Part shown: positions 1 through 9,211 of the stretch, in pieces | Position numbering within the stretch: the stretch's first letter is position 1 | How the letters are laid out: every line of letters starts with the position of its first letter | Assembly: GCA_900556625.1 (NCBI GenBank) | Contig: USPQ01000055.1 | Span: 1-17,059, forward strand | Source: an uncultured Bacteroides sp. | Lineage (GTDB): Bacteria > Bacteroidota > Bacteroidia > Bacteroidales > Bacteroidaceae | Direction: 5' to 3' | DNA length: 17,059 bases | The notes under the pieces: model-generated | What the model was told of the DNA's origin: nothing | Database searches by the model: none | What the model saw: the letters and a program-made list of their open reading frames with translations, nothing else | Program-made: the position numbers and the translations under genes

Positions 1-1
1 T

Positions 2-1219
2 GAGTTTGTCGTTCTCCGCAAAGAACGTCGCGAACAACAACTCCGTGCTTACGAAAATCAACAAAAACAAATACAGGATACGGAAGACTTTATCGAACGC
101 TTCCGTTATAAAGCAACGAAGGCAGTACAAGTACAAAGCCGTATCAAGCAATTGGAAAAGATTGACCGTATCGAAGTGGATGAGGAAGATAATTCGGCAC
201 TACGTTTGAAATTTCCTCCTGCCAGCCGTAGCGGTAATTATCCGGTGATTTGTGAGGATGTACGCAAAGCGTATGGCGACCATGTCGTTTTCCACGACGT
301 CAATCTGACTATCAATCGGGGAGAGAAGGTCGCTTTTGTCGGCAAGAACGGTGAAGGTAAGTCTACCTTGGTAAAATGTATCATGGGCGAGATTGACTTC
401 GACGGTAAGTTGACAATCGGGCATAATGTGCAAATCGGATATTTTGCCCAGAATCAGGCACAAATGTTGGACGAAAATCTGACGGTATTTGATACGATTG
501 ACCGTGTGGCAACGGGGGATATACGTTTGAAAATACGGGATATATTGGGAGCCTTCATGTTTGGCGGTGAAGCCTCGGATAAGAAAGTGAAAGTACTTTC
601 CGGTGGAGAACGTACCCGTCTGGCGATGATTAAGCTTTTGCTTGAGCCTGTAAACTTCCTGATTCTCGATGAACCGACCAACCATTTGGATATGCGCTCG
701 AAGGATGTGTTGAAAGAGGCGATCCGTGAGTTTGACGGTACTGTGATACTTGTCAGTCACGACCGTGATTTTCTGGACGGACTTGCGACTAAAGTATATG
801 AGTTTGGTGGCGGGCATGTAAAAGAACATCTCAGCGGTATCTATGAGTTCCTTCAAAAGAAAAAGATAGAGAACCTGAATGAACTTCAGAAAGGAGCATC
901 TTTATCTTCTTCGCCTACGGCTTCTGCCAAGGGAAGTGAGCAAGAGCCGGTACAACCTTCGGAGAATAAACTCTCTTATGAGGCACAGAAGGAGTTGAAT
1001 AAAAAACTGAAGAAACTCGAACGCCAAGTGGCTGATTGTGAGGCTTCGATAGAAGAGACGGAAGCGGCAATATCTATTGTTGAAGCACAAATGGCAACTC
1101 CCGAAGGAGCCTCTGATATGCAACTCTATGAGCGGCATCAGAAATTGAAACAGCAGTTGGATGCTATCGTAGAAGAATGGGAACGTGTCTCGTTGGAGCT
1201 GGAAGACGCGAAAAAATGA
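2..1219 (+). CDS. ABC-F family ATPase, 5'-truncated by window edge
   Basis: The frame is open from base 2, so the gene begins upstream and only the C-terminal 405 residues are seen; the TTG at 152 is internal, not a start. The visible part begins with a charged helical stretch (positions 2-150) that matches the linker between the two ATPase domains of ABC-F proteins. The second nucleotide-binding domain follows: Walker A GKNGEGKST at 341-367, signature LSGGERTRL at 596-622, Walker B plus D-loop FLILDEPTNHLD at 656-691, then the H-loop VSHD. The C-terminal end (about 960-1216) is a predicted coiled coil rich in E, K and Q. There are no membrane segments, as expected for ABC-F factors, which act on the ribosome rather than in transport (family knowledge). 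Which ABC-F subfamily it belongs to (Uup, YdiF or other) cannot be decided from half the protein. The stop overlaps an ATG in an ATGA, but the next gene probably starts at 1240. Confidence 0.95.
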   Translation, partial: EFVVLRKERREQQLRAYENQQKQIQDTEDFIERFRYKATKAVQVQSRIKQLEKIDRIEVDEEDNSALRLKFPPASRSGNYPVICEDVRKAYGDHVVFHDVNLTINRGEKVAFVGKNGEGKSTLVKCIMGEIDFDGKLTIGHNVQIGYFAQNQAQMLDENLTVFDTIDRVATGDIRLKIRDILGAFMFGGEASDKKVKVLSGGERTRLAMIKLLLEPVNFLILDEPTNHLDMRSKDVLKEAIREFDGTVILVSHDRDFLDGLATKVYEFGGGHVKEHLSGIYEFLQKKKIENLNELQKGASLSSSPTASAKGSEQEPVQPSENKLSYEAQKELNKKLKKLERQVADCEASIEETEAAISIVEAQMATPEGASDMQLYERHQKLKQQLDAIVEEWERVSLELEDAKK

Positions 1220-1239
1220 TAAATTATTATGTATGCAAT

Positions 1240-3276
1240 ATGAAAGTAACTAAGTATTTACCAATTCTTGCCGTATGCCTTATGACAACAGGATGTAACA
1301 GTAAGAAAGAGGCCGTGCTAACATCCGGTATCGACCTTGCTAATCTGGATACCATGGCTATGCCGGGTACAAGTTTTTATCAATACGCTTGTGGCGGTTG
1401 GGTTGCAGCTCATCCGCTGACTGACGAGTATTCACGTTTCGGAACATTTGATATGTTGCGTGAAAACAGCCGTGAGCAGTTGAAAACATTAATCGCCGAA
1501 CTGGCTGCAAAGAAAGACAACGCACCGAGCAGTGCCGCTCAGAAAGTGGGTGATCTTTACAATATCGCCATGGATAGCGTGAAACTGAATCAGGAAGGGG
1601 TTGCTCCAATTAAAGCTGAACTGGAAGCGATCGACGCCCTCCAAGATAAAGGTGAAATTTATACGTACATCGCCGAAATTCAGAAGAAAGGAATTAATCC
1701 TTATTTTAGCCTCTATATCGGTGCTGATGATATGAACAGTTCGATGAATCTGGTTCAGACTTATCAGGGAGGTATTGGAATGGGACAACGCGATTATTAT
1801 CTGGAGAATGACGAGCAAACAAAGAATATCCGTGATAAATATCAGGAACATATTGCCAAGATGTTTCAGTTGGCTGGTTATGATGAAGCTGCTGCACAAA
1901 AAGCTGTAAAAGCGGTGATGAATATCGAAACTCGTTTGGCCAAGTCAGCCCGTTCGCAGGTAGAGTTGCGCGACCCTCATGCTAATTACAATAAAATGGA
2001 TATGGAGACGCTGAAAAAGAACTTCCCTACATTTGCCTGGGATGTTTACTTCACTACATCAGGCTTAAATGATCTGAAAGAAGTGAATGTTGGTCAGCCG
2101 GCAGCTATGAAAGAAGTGGCGGACGTTATTAATACAGTATCCCTCGATGAGCAAAAGCTATATCTTCAATGGAATCTGATTAACTCGGCAGCTTCTTACT
2201 TGAGTGATGACTTCGTAGCGCAGGATTTTGATTTCTACGGCAAGACAATGTCCGGCAAAAAAGAGATGCAACCTCGTTGGAAACGTGCTGTAAGTACGGT
2301 AGACGGTGCTCTCGGTGAAGTAGTAGGGCAGATGTATGTCGAGAAATACTTCCCGGCTGCTGCCAAAGAACGTATGGTAACGTTGGTGAAGAACTTACAG
2401 ACTTCTTTGGGCGAACGCATCAATGCTCTTGAATGGATGAGCGAACCGACCAAAGCAAAGGCACAGGAGAAGCTGGCTACCTTCCATGTCAAGATCGGTT
2501 ATCCCGATACCTGGAAAGATTACTCAGCCTTGGATATTAAAAACGATTCTTATTGGGCAAATATCGAACGTGCCAATGAATGGGGATATGCCGAGATGAT
2601 TTCCAAAGCCGGCAAACCGGTAGATAAGGATGAATGGTTGATGACTCCTCAGACCGTTAATGCTTATTACAACCCGACAACCAATGAAATCTGCTTCCCG
2701 GCAGCTATCCTGCAACCTCCATTCTTTGATATGAATGCTGATGATGCAATGAATTACGGTGCTATCGGAGTTGTTATCGGTCATGAAATGACACATGGAT
2801 TTGATGACCAGGGACGTCAGTATGACAAAGACGGAAACCTGAAAGACTGGTGGACGGAAGAAGATGCCAAGAAATTCGAGGAACGTGCTCAGGTAATGGT
2901 GAACTTCTTTGACAGTATTGAGGTCGCTCCGGGAGTACATGCAAACGGTAGCCTGACACTGGGAGAAAACATAGCAGACCATGGTGGACTGCAAGTTTCT
3001 TATCATGCTTTCAAGAAAGCAATGGAAACCGCACCGTTGGAAGTTGTTGACGGATTTACACCGGAACAACGCTTTTTCCTTGCTTATGCAAATGTGTGGG
3101 CGGGAAATATTCGTCCGGAAGAAATTCTCCGTTTGACGAAACTCGATCCTCACTCATTAGGAAAATGGCGCGTGGACGGTGCATTACCTCATATTGCCAA
3201 CTGGTACGAAGCATTCAATATCACCGAACAAGATTCCATGTTTGTACCAAAAGAAAAACGAGTATCTATCTGGTAA
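1240..3276 (+). CDS. M13 family zinc metallopeptidase (neprilysin/PepO-like) lipoprotein
   Basis: A 678-residue protein. The zinc site is HEMTH at residues 515-519 inside VVIGHEMTHGFDDQG, with the third ligand in ENIAD (residues 576-580). The family's substrate-binding NAYYNP motif lies upstream, and the protein ends in the typical short tail with a terminal Trp. Length and motif order fit M13 endopeptidases, which cut short peptides outside the cytoplasm. The N-terminus is a lipoprotein-type signal: MKVTKY, a hydrophobic core, then LMTTGC with Cys19 as the likely lipid anchor; the residues before the Cys are a relaxed lipobox. I chose the ATG at 1240 because it gives a compact signal peptide. 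An ATG at 1216, overlapping the ABC-F stop, would add eight residues and cannot be excluded. The next Cys-Asn-Ser-Lys-Lys-Glu is charged, so export to the cell surface is possible but unproven. It lies directly behind the ABC-F gene and is closed by a strong terminator. Confidence 0.95.
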   Translation: MKVTKYLPILAVCLMTTGCNSKKEAVLTSGIDLANLDTMAMPGTSFYQYACGGWVAAHPLTDEYSRFGTFDMLRENSREQLKTLIAELAAKKDNAPSSAAQKVGDLYNIAMDSVKLNQEGVAPIKAELEAIDALQDKGEIYTYIAEIQKKGINPYFSLYIGADDMNSSMNLVQTYQGGIGMGQRDYYLENDEQTKNIRDKYQEHIAKMFQLAGYDEAAAQKAVKAVMNIETRLAKSARSQVELRDPHANYNKMDMETLKKNFPTFAWDVYFTTSGLNDLKEVNVGQPAAMKEVADVINTVSLDEQKLYLQWNLINSAASYLSDDFVAQDFDFYGKTMSGKKEMQPRWKRAVSTVDGALGEVVGQMYVEKYFPAAAKERMVTLVKNLQTSLGERINALEWMSEPTKAKAQEKLATFHVKIGYPDTWKDYSALDIKNDSYWANIERANEWGYAEMISKAGKPVDKDEWLMTPQTVNAYYNPTTNEICFPAAILQPPFFDMNADDAMNYGAIGVVIGHEMTHGFDDQGRQYDKDGNLKDWWTEEDAKKFEERAQVMVNFFDSIEVAPGVHANGSLTLGENIADHGGLQVSYHAFKKAMETAPLEVVDGFTPEQRFFLAYANVWAGNIRPEEILRLTKLDPHSLGKWRVDGALPHIANWYEAFNITEQDSMFVPKEKRVSIW

Positions 3277-3308
3277 TAAATTCTGAATAGAAACTGTATG
3301 CACAAAGA

Positions 3309-3348
3309 AGCGTTGGCTTTTCCTCCGGAAGAGTCAACGCTTTTTTTT
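3309..3348 (+). terminator. Intrinsic terminator after the M13 peptidase gene
   Basis: AGCGTTG (3309-3315) pairs perfectly with CAACGCT (3335-3341), and the inner CTTTTCC/GGAAGAG extends the stem with one G-T pair around a small loop. A run of eight T follows at 3341-3348. It separates the ABC-F/peptidase transcript from purH. It also argues against starting purH at the upstream ATG at 3298, which would place this hairpin inside the gene. Confidence 0.9.
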
Positions 3349-3391
3349 ATTAATTCACACCTTATTATTACGTACGATAAACAATATTTCG

Positions 3392-3399
3392 TAACTTTG
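3392..3399 (+). promoter_or_regulatory. Probable Bacteroides -7 box for purH-mre
   Basis: TAACTTTG fits the Bacteroidota -7 consensus TAnnTTTG and lies 27 bp before the purH ATG, just after a terminator. No good TTTG is seen about 20 bp upstream, so the -33 element is weak. It is likely the start of the transcript that runs through purH into the mre genes. Confidence 0.6.
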
Positions 3400-3426
3400 C
3401 GCGTCAAATACTTAATAAGCAATTCA

Positions 3427-4950
3427 ATGTCAGAGTCTAAAAGAATAAAAACTGCACTGGTATCTGTATACCACAAGGAAGGTTTGGACGAAATTATTAC
3501 CAAACTTCATGAAGAGGGAGTAGAGTTTCTGTCAACGGGGGGAACTCGTCAGTTTATTGAATCGTTGGGATATCCCTGTAAGGCGGTGGAAGATTTGACC
3601 ACTTATCCTTCTATTTTGGGTGGTAGAGTGAAGACATTACATCCGAAGATCTTCGGAGGTATCCTTTGTCGTCGCGGTCTGGAACAAGATATGCAGCAGA
3701 TTGAGAAATATGAGATCCCTGAAATAGATCTGGTAATTGTTGATTTGTATCCGTTTGAAGCAACTGTTGCTTCTGGTGCATCTGAAGCAGATATTATTGA
3801 AAAAATAGATATAGGCGGAATCTCTTTGATTCGTGCCGCAGCCAAGAATTACAACGATGTAATTATCGTAGCTTCTCAGGCTCAGTATAAGCCATTGCTG
3901 GATATGTTAATGGAGCACGGAGCCACTTCTTCACTCGAAGAACGCCGTTGGATGGCAAAAGAAGCGTTTGCCGTTTCTTCTCACTATGATTCGGCTATCT
4001 TCAATTATTTCGATGCCGGCGAAGGTTCTGCCTTCCGTTGTTCGGTGAACAGCCAGAAACAACTTCGTTACGGTGAAAATCCACATCAGAAAGGTTATTT
4101 CTACGGAAACCTGGAGGCAATGTTCGATCAGATTCACGGAAAAGAAATTTCTTATAACAATCTTCTTGATATCAACGCTGCCGTTGACTTGATCGACGAG
4201 TTCGAGGATCTTACTTTCGCTATCCTGAAACATAATAACGCTTGCGGCCTGGCTTCCCGTCCTACTGTGTTGGAGGCTTGGAAAGATGCATTGGCAGGTG
4301 ATCCTGTATCTGCTTTCGGTGGTGTACTGATTACTAACGGTGTCATTGACAAGGCAGCAGCAGAAGAAATTAACAAGATTTTCTTCGAAGTGATTATCGC
4401 ACCGGATTATGATGTGGATGCACTCGAAATCCTGGGACAGAAAAAGAACCGCATCATTCTTGTACGTAAGGAGGCCAAACTGCCGAAGAAGCAGTTCCGT
4501 GCTTTGTTGAACGGCGTATTGGTGCAGGATAAAGATACTAATATTGAAACGGTAGCCGACTTGAAAACAGTGACCGACAAGATTCCTACTCCGGAAGAAG
4601 TAGAGGATATGCTGTTTGCTAACAAGATTGTCAAGAATAGTAAATCAAACGCTATTGTACTGGCGAAGGGTAAACAACTGTTGGCAAGCGGTGTGGGACA
4701 GACTTCACGTGTGGATGCATTGAAGCAAGCGATTGAAAAAGCTAAATCATTCGGTTTCGACCTGAATGGTGCAGTAATGGCTTCGGATGCTTTCTTCCCG
4801 TTCCCTGACTGTGTGGAAATTGCCGATAAAGAAGGAATTACAGCTGTAATTCAGCCGGGTGGTTCAGTGAAAGATGATTTGTCTTTTGCTTACTGCAATG
4901 AACATGGCATGGCAATGGTGACTACCGGTATCCGTCATTTTAAACATTAA
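3427..4950 (+). CDS. purH: Bifunctional AICAR transformylase/IMP cyclohydrolase
   Basis: A 507-residue cytoplasmic enzyme for the last two steps of de novo purine synthesis: formylation of AICAR with 10-formyl-tetrahydrofolate, then ring closure to IMP. The N-terminal cyclohydrolase (MGS-like fold) shows FLSTGGT and GGRVKTLHPK (residues 65-74). The transformylase part shows LRYGENPHQ, the catalytic Lys-His pair in KHNNACG (K268, H269), DPVSAFGG, FPFPDCVEIA and VIQPGGSVKDD. Length and motifs are standard for the family. I chose the ATG at 3427 because it gives the usual MSESKRIKTALVSVY start; the frame is open further up to 3298, but that stretch contains the terminator and the promoter. mreB begins 15 nt after the stop with no terminator between, so cotranscription with the cell-shape genes is likely. 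Confidence 0.98.
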   Translation: MSESKRIKTALVSVYHKEGLDEIITKLHEEGVEFLSTGGTRQFIESLGYPCKAVEDLTTYPSILGGRVKTLHPKIFGGILCRRGLEQDMQQIEKYEIPEIDLVIVDLYPFEATVASGASEADIIEKIDIGGISLIRAAAKNYNDVIIVASQAQYKPLLDMLMEHGATSSLEERRWMAKEAFAVSSHYDSAIFNYFDAGEGSAFRCSVNSQKQLRYGENPHQKGYFYGNLEAMFDQIHGKEISYNNLLDINAAVDLIDEFEDLTFAILKHNNACGLASRPTVLEAWKDALAGDPVSAFGGVLITNGVIDKAAAEEINKIFFEVIIAPDYDVDALEILGQKKNRIILVRKEAKLPKKQFRALLNGVLVQDKDTNIETVADLKTVTDKIPTPEEVEDMLFANKIVKNSKSNAIVLAKGKQLLASGVGQTSRVDALKQAIEKAKSFGFDLNGAVMASDAFFPFPDCVEIADKEGITAVIQPGGSVKDDLSFAYCNEHGMAMVTTGIRHFKH

Positions 4951-4965
4951 AAACAAGAATCAAGA

Positions 4966-5988
4966 ATGGGATTATTCTCTTTTACACAAGAAATAGCAAT
5001 GGACTTGGGTACAGCCAATACCATTATCATCACGAACGGGAAAATCGTGGTGGATGAGCCTTCGGTTGTAGCCTTGGACCGCCGTACGGATAAGATGATC
5101 GCCGTAGGAGAAAAGGCGAAGTTGATGCATGAAAAGACCCACGAAAATATACGTACAATTCGTCCGTTGAGAGACGGGGTAATCGCTGACTTCTATGCTT
5201 GCGAGCAGATGATGCGTGGTCTGATTAAGCAGGTAAACACCCGCAATCATCTTTTCTCACCCTCTCTCCGTATGGTGATCGGCGTACCGTCGGGAAGTAC
5301 GGAAGTTGAACTCCGTGCTGTTCGCGACTCTGCCGAGCATGCTGGCGGACGTGATGTCTATCTGATTTTCGAACCGATGGCTGCAGCTATCGGTATCGGT
5401 ATTGACGTGGAAGCTCCGGAAGGAAACATGATTGTTGATATAGGTGGTGGCTCTACGGAGATTGCCGTTATCTCTTTGGGAGGTATCGTTTCCAACAACT
5501 CTATCCGTATTGCCGGTGATGACTTGACTGCGGATATTCAAGAATATATGAGCCGTCAGCATAATGTGAAGGTCAGCGAGCGTATGGCGGAACGTATCAA
5601 AATTAATGTAGGTGCGGCTTTGACCGAACTGGGTGAAGACGCTCCGGAAGATTATATCGTTCACGGTCCGAACCGTATTACTGCCCTTCCTATGGAAGTG
5701 CCGGTATGTTATCAGGAAGTGGCTCACTGTCTGGAGAAATCGATTTCCAAGATTGAAACGGCTATCTTGAGTGCATTGGAGAATACTCCTCCCGAACTTT
5801 ATGCGGATATCGTTCATAATGGTATCTATCTGGCCGGTGGTGGTGCGTTACTCCGTGGTTTGGATAAGCGACTGACTGATAAGATAAATATCCCGTTCCA
5901 TATTGCGGAAGATCCTTTACACGCTGTTGCCAAGGGGACAGGGGTAGCATTAAAGAATGTAGATCGTTTCTCTTTCCTAATGAGATAA
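4966..5988 (+). CDS. mreB: Rod shape-determining actin homologue MreB
   Basis: A 340-residue bacterial actin. The actin-fold ATP site is visible: phosphate-1 loop around AMDLGTANT (D13 to T19), phosphate-2 loop DIGGGSTEIAV starting at D158, and the adenosine motif LAGGGALLRG at residues 289-298. The short hydrophobic N-terminus MGLFSF suits membrane attachment. In the family MreB forms membrane-bound filaments that orient the side-wall synthesis complex. It opens the set mreB-mreC-mreD-mrdA-rodA, all on one strand, and sits 15 nt after purH. The start is clear, with no competing ATG upstream in frame after the purH stop. Confidence 0.98.
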   Translation: MGLFSFTQEIAMDLGTANTIIITNGKIVVDEPSVVALDRRTDKMIAVGEKAKLMHEKTHENIRTIRPLRDGVIADFYACEQMMRGLIKQVNTRNHLFSPSLRMVIGVPSGSTEVELRAVRDSAEHAGGRDVYLIFEPMAAAIGIGIDVEAPEGNMIVDIGGGSTEIAVISLGGIVSNNSIRIAGDDLTADIQEYMSRQHNVKVSERMAERIKINVGAALTELGEDAPEDYIVHGPNRITALPMEVPVCYQEVAHCLEKSISKIETAILSALENTPPELYADIVHNGIYLAGGGALLRGLDKRLTDKINIPFHIAEDPLHAVAKGTGVALKNVDRFSFLMR

Positions 5989-6006
5989 AATCACGGACTC
6001 TGATTC

Positions 6007-6852
6007 ATGCGGAATTTAATAAACTTCCTTTTGAAATACAATTACTGGTTCCTCTTTGTCATATTGGAGGTAGCCAGTTTTGTTTTGTTATTTCGGTTCA
6101 ACAATTACCAGCAGAGTGCTTATTTCACTTCTGCCAATACAGTTGTGGGGGCGGTTTATGAAGTTTCGGGAGGTATATCTTCCTATTTCCACCTGAAATC
6201 GGTCAATGAAGACCTGCTGGACCGGAATATGTTATTGGAAGAGCAGATCAATAATTTGGAAAAAGCGTTGAAAGAACGTCAACTCGATTCTATCGCGGTG
6301 AACAGTATCCGGAAGATGCCTCAGAAAGATTATCAACTGTTTAAGGCACGTGTGATTAAGAATAGCCTGAACCTGGCCGATAATTATATAACGCTTGATA
6401 AAGGTTCTTCTTCCGGCATTCATTCCGAAATGGGCGTGGTAGATGGAAACGGGATTGTGGGAATTGTTTACGAAACATCTCCTTCCTATTCGGTGGTGAT
6501 TTCTGTACTGAATAGCAAATCAAACATCAGTTGCAAGATTGTAGGAAGCGATTATTTTGGTTATCTGAAGTGGGAACACGGAGATTCGCGATACGCTTAT
6601 CTGAAAGATTTGCCTCGTCATGCCGAGTTTAATCTGGGAGATACCGTAGTGACAAGCGGTTTCTCGACTGTATTTCCCGAAGGAATTATGGTGGGGACGG
6701 TGGATGATATGTCCGACTCTCATGATGGATTATCCTATCTGCTGAAGATCAAGCTGGCTACCGATTTCGGCAAGCTTAGTGATGTGCGGGTGATAGCGCG
6801 GAACGGTCAGCAGGAGCAGAAAGAACTCGAAAACAAGACAACGAAACAATGA
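6007..6852 (+). CDS. mreC: Rod shape-determining protein MreC
   Basis: A 281-residue membrane-anchored protein. One N-terminal transmembrane helix is visible at about residues 12-31, followed by a coiled coil (about 60-95, with NEDLLDRNMLLEEQINNLEKA) and then the beta-rich region typical of MreC, including ITLDKGSSSGI and GVVDGNGIVG. In the family MreC dimerises through this part and activates PBP2-RodA. It is 18 nt behind mreB, and its stop overlaps the mreD start in an ATGA, which suggests coupled translation. The C-terminal tail is short, charged and probably disordered. Confidence 0.96.
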   Translation: MRNLINFLLKYNYWFLFVILEVASFVLLFRFNNYQQSAYFTSANTVVGAVYEVSGGISSYFHLKSVNEDLLDRNMLLEEQINNLEKALKERQLDSIAVNSIRKMPQKDYQLFKARVIKNSLNLADNYITLDKGSSSGIHSEMGVVDGNGIVGIVYETSPSYSVVISVLNSKSNISCKIVGSDYFGYLKWEHGDSRYAYLKDLPRHAEFNLGDTVVTSGFSTVFPEGIMVGTVDDMSDSHDGLSYLLKIKLATDFGKLSDVRVIARNGQQEQKELENKTTKQ

Positions 6853-7346
6853 TTATTACCTATATACATAGAATCGGTTGGTTTATCGGGTTGGTGCTTC
6901 TTCAGGTGCTAATTCTGAATAATGTGCATATAGCCGGATATGCTACGCCTTTTCTCTATATTTATTTTATTTTGAAGTTCAATTCCGGCACTTCCCGGAA
7001 TGAACTGATGTTGTGGGCCTTCTTTTTCGGGCTTACCATTGACGTGTTTTCCGATACTCCGGGAATGAATGCAGCAGCAACCGTGTTGCTTGCTTTTCTT
7101 CGTCCTTCTTTATTGCGTTTGTTCACTCCCCGCGATAATCAGGACAATCTCGTACCTTCTTTCAAGAGTATGGGAATCACTCCTTTTCTGAAATATACTA
7201 CTGCAAGTGTTTTTATACATAGTCTGGCTTTACTCTCTATTGAGTTCTTCTCGTTTTCCGGTATTTGGCTGTTGCTGCTGCGGGTGGCATTGTGTACCGT
7301 TCTGACTGTAACTTGTATTGTAGCTGTGGAAGGCATAAGGAGATAG
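6849..7346 (+). CDS. mreD: Rod shape-determining protein MreD
   Basis: A 165-residue, strongly hydrophobic protein with about five membrane segments. The segment with FFGLTIDVFSDTPGMNAAA is the MreD signature region (the G-x-x-x-D of the small integral component). It is called by position and hydropathy as much as by sequence, since MreD is poorly conserved. The ATG overlaps the mreC stop by 4 nt. The mrdA start follows 2 nt after its stop. Confidence 0.93.
   Translation: MIITYIHRIGWFIGLVLLQVLILNNVHIAGYATPFLYIYFILKFNSGTSRNELMLWAFFFGLTIDVFSDTPGMNAAATVLLAFLRPSLLRLFTPRDNQDNLVPSFKSMGITPFLKYTTASVFIHSLALLSIEFFSFSGIWLLLLRVALCTVLTVTCIVAVEGIRR
7337..7342 (+). promoter_or_regulatory. Shine-Dalgarno site that fixes the mrdA start
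   Basis: AAGGAG lies 6 nt before the ATG at 7349, inside the last codons of mreD. It supports 7349 as the start over the in-frame ATG at 7265, which would put 28 residues of unlike sequence ahead of the signal-anchor. Confidence 0.75.
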
Positions 7347-7348
7347 CG

Positions 7349-9211
7349 ATGGCAAAAGATTATAGACTGGAGAAACGGAAATTTGTTATCGGGGGAATTG
7401 CACTGTCTATTGTGCTGATTTATCTGATCCGTCTTTTTGTATTGCAGATTACTACCGATGATTATAAGAAGAACGCCGATAGCAATGCGTTCCTGAATAA
7501 AATTCAATATCCTTCACGCGGAGCTATCTATGACCGTACAGGTAAGTTGCTGGTTTTTAACCAGCCTGCTTATGATATAACGATTGTCCCGAAAGAAGTA
7601 GAGAACTTGGATACACTCGACCTGTGCCAGTCGTTGAATATTACTCGTGCTCAATTCCTGAAAATCATGAGCGACATGAAAGACCGTCGCCGGAATCCGG
7701 GATATTCCAGATACACTAATCAATTGTTTATGTCGCAACTTTCGGCGGAAGAATGTGGCGTCTTTCAGGAGAAGTTGTTTAAATTCCGTGGCTTCTATAT
7801 CCAGCGGCGTACGATTCGCCAATACTCTTATGATGCTGCCGCGCATGCCTTGGGTGATATTGGAGAAGTCTCGGCAAAAGAAATGGAAGCCGATGAAGAA
7901 GGCTACTACATTCGTGGCGATTATGTCGGCAAGTTGGGTGTAGAGAAATCGTATGAGAAGTATCTGCGTGGAGAGAAAGGCATTGAAATTCTGCTTCGTG
8001 ATGCTCACGGACGTATTCAGGGGCATTATATGGACGGAGAATATGACCGTCCTTCCGTACCCGGAAAGAACTTGACACTCAGTTTGGATATTGACTTGCA
8101 GATGTTGGGTGAACGGTTACTGAAAAATAAGATCGGAAGTATTGTTGCTATTGAGCCGGAGACAGGAGAGATTCTTTGTCTGGTATCTTCACCGAATTAC
8201 GACCCGCATTTGATGATTGGCCGTCAGCGTGGAAAGAACCATCTGATGTTGCAGCGTGATAAGATGAAACCGCTTCTGAATCGTGCATTGATGGGAGTAT
8301 ATCCTCCGGGTTCTACTTTTAAGACGGCACAGGGATTAACTTTTTTGCAGGAAGGCATTGTGACTGAGCAGGGTCCTTCTTTCCCTTGTTCGCGCGGTTT
8401 CCATTACGGCAGGCTGACGGTGGGATGTCATGCCCACGGAGCACCGATACCACTTATTCCTGCTATTGCTACATCGTGCAACTCTTATTTTTGTTGGGGA
8501 CTGTTCCGTATGTTCGGCGACCGTAAATACGGTTCACCGCAAAACGCAATTACAGTCTGGAAAGATCACATGGTTTCCCAAGGCTTCGGTTATAAGTTAG
8601 GTGTTGATTTGCCCGGAGAGAAACGTGGTTTGATTCCGAATGCACAGTTCTATGATAAGGCTTATCGCGGCCATTGGAATGGACTGACGGTAATCAGTAT
8701 TTCGATCGGGCAGGGAGAAATTCTGGCTACTCCTCTCCAGATAGCCAATCTGGGTGCAACGATTGCCAATCGCGGATATTTTATCACACCGCATATTGTG
8801 AAGGAGATTCAAGATAATCAGTTGGATAGTATTTATCGTACGCCACGTTATACTACAATTGAGAAACGGCATTATGAATCGGTGGTGGAAGGGATGCGCG
8901 GAGCTGCCACAGGCGGAACTTGCCGTATGTTGTCGGTAATGGTTCCGGACTTGGAAGCTTGTGGAAAGACGGGTACGGCACAGAACCGCGGACATGACCA
9001 TTCTGTATTTATGGGCTTTGCGCCGATGAACAAGCCGAAGATAGCCATTGCTGTGTATGTGGAGAATGGAGGTTGGGGAGCTACATACGGAGTACCTTTC
9101 GGGGCATTGCTTATGGAGCAGTACTTGAAAGGCAAACTATCTCCCGAGAATGAATTGAGAGCAGAAGAATTTAGTAACAGAGTGATATTGTATGGTAACG
9201 AGGAACGATAG
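7349..9211 (+). CDS. mrdA: Penicillin-binding protein 2 (elongation-specific D,D-transpeptidase)
   Basis: A 620-residue class B PBP. A single membrane anchor lies at about residues 11-33, followed by the dimerisation/pedestal region (SRGAIYDRTG), and then the penicillin-binding domain. All three catalytic motifs are present: S-x-x-K as STFK (S322-K325), S-x-N as SCN (376-378) and KTG (540-542). It cross-links new peptidoglycan in the periplasm during side-wall growth, with RodA as the glycosyltransferase partner. Its place between mreD and rodA identifies it as PBP2 rather than the division enzyme FtsI. The last 20 bp overlap rodA, which implies translational coupling. Confidence 0.97.
   Translation: MAKDYRLEKRKFVIGGIALSIVLIYLIRLFVLQITTDDYKKNADSNAFLNKIQYPSRGAIYDRTGKLLVFNQPAYDITIVPKEVENLDTLDLCQSLNITRAQFLKIMSDMKDRRRNPGYSRYTNQLFMSQLSAEECGVFQEKLFKFRGFYIQRRTIRQYSYDAAAHALGDIGEVSAKEMEADEEGYYIRGDYVGKLGVEKSYEKYLRGEKGIEILLRDAHGRIQGHYMDGEYDRPSVPGKNLTLSLDIDLQMLGERLLKNKIGSIVAIEPETGEILCLVSSPNYDPHLMIGRQRGKNHLMLQRDKMKPLLNRALMGVYPPGSTFKTAQGLTFLQEGIVTEQGPSFPCSRGFHYGRLTVGCHAHGAPIPLIPAIATSCNSYFCWGLFRMFGDRKYGSPQNAITVWKDHMVSQGFGYKLGVDLPGEKRGLIPNAQFYDKAYRGHWNGLTVISISIGQGEILATPLQIANLGATIANRGYFITPHIVKEIQDNQLDSIYRTPRYTTIEKRHYESVVEGMRGAATGGTCRMLSVMVPDLEACGKTGTAQNRGHDHSVFMGFAPMNKPKIAIAVYVENGGWGATYGVPFGALLMEQYLKGKLSPENELRAEEFSNRVILYGNEER

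Noticed and set aside
200..856. 218-residue minus-strand frame opposite the ABC-F gene
   Set aside because: It lies antisense to a strongly conserved ATPase domain and has no family-like motif.
3298..3426. Upstream extension of purH by 43 residues
   Set aside because: The segment contains an intrinsic terminator and the likely promoter, and family members start at MSESKRIKTAL-like sequence.
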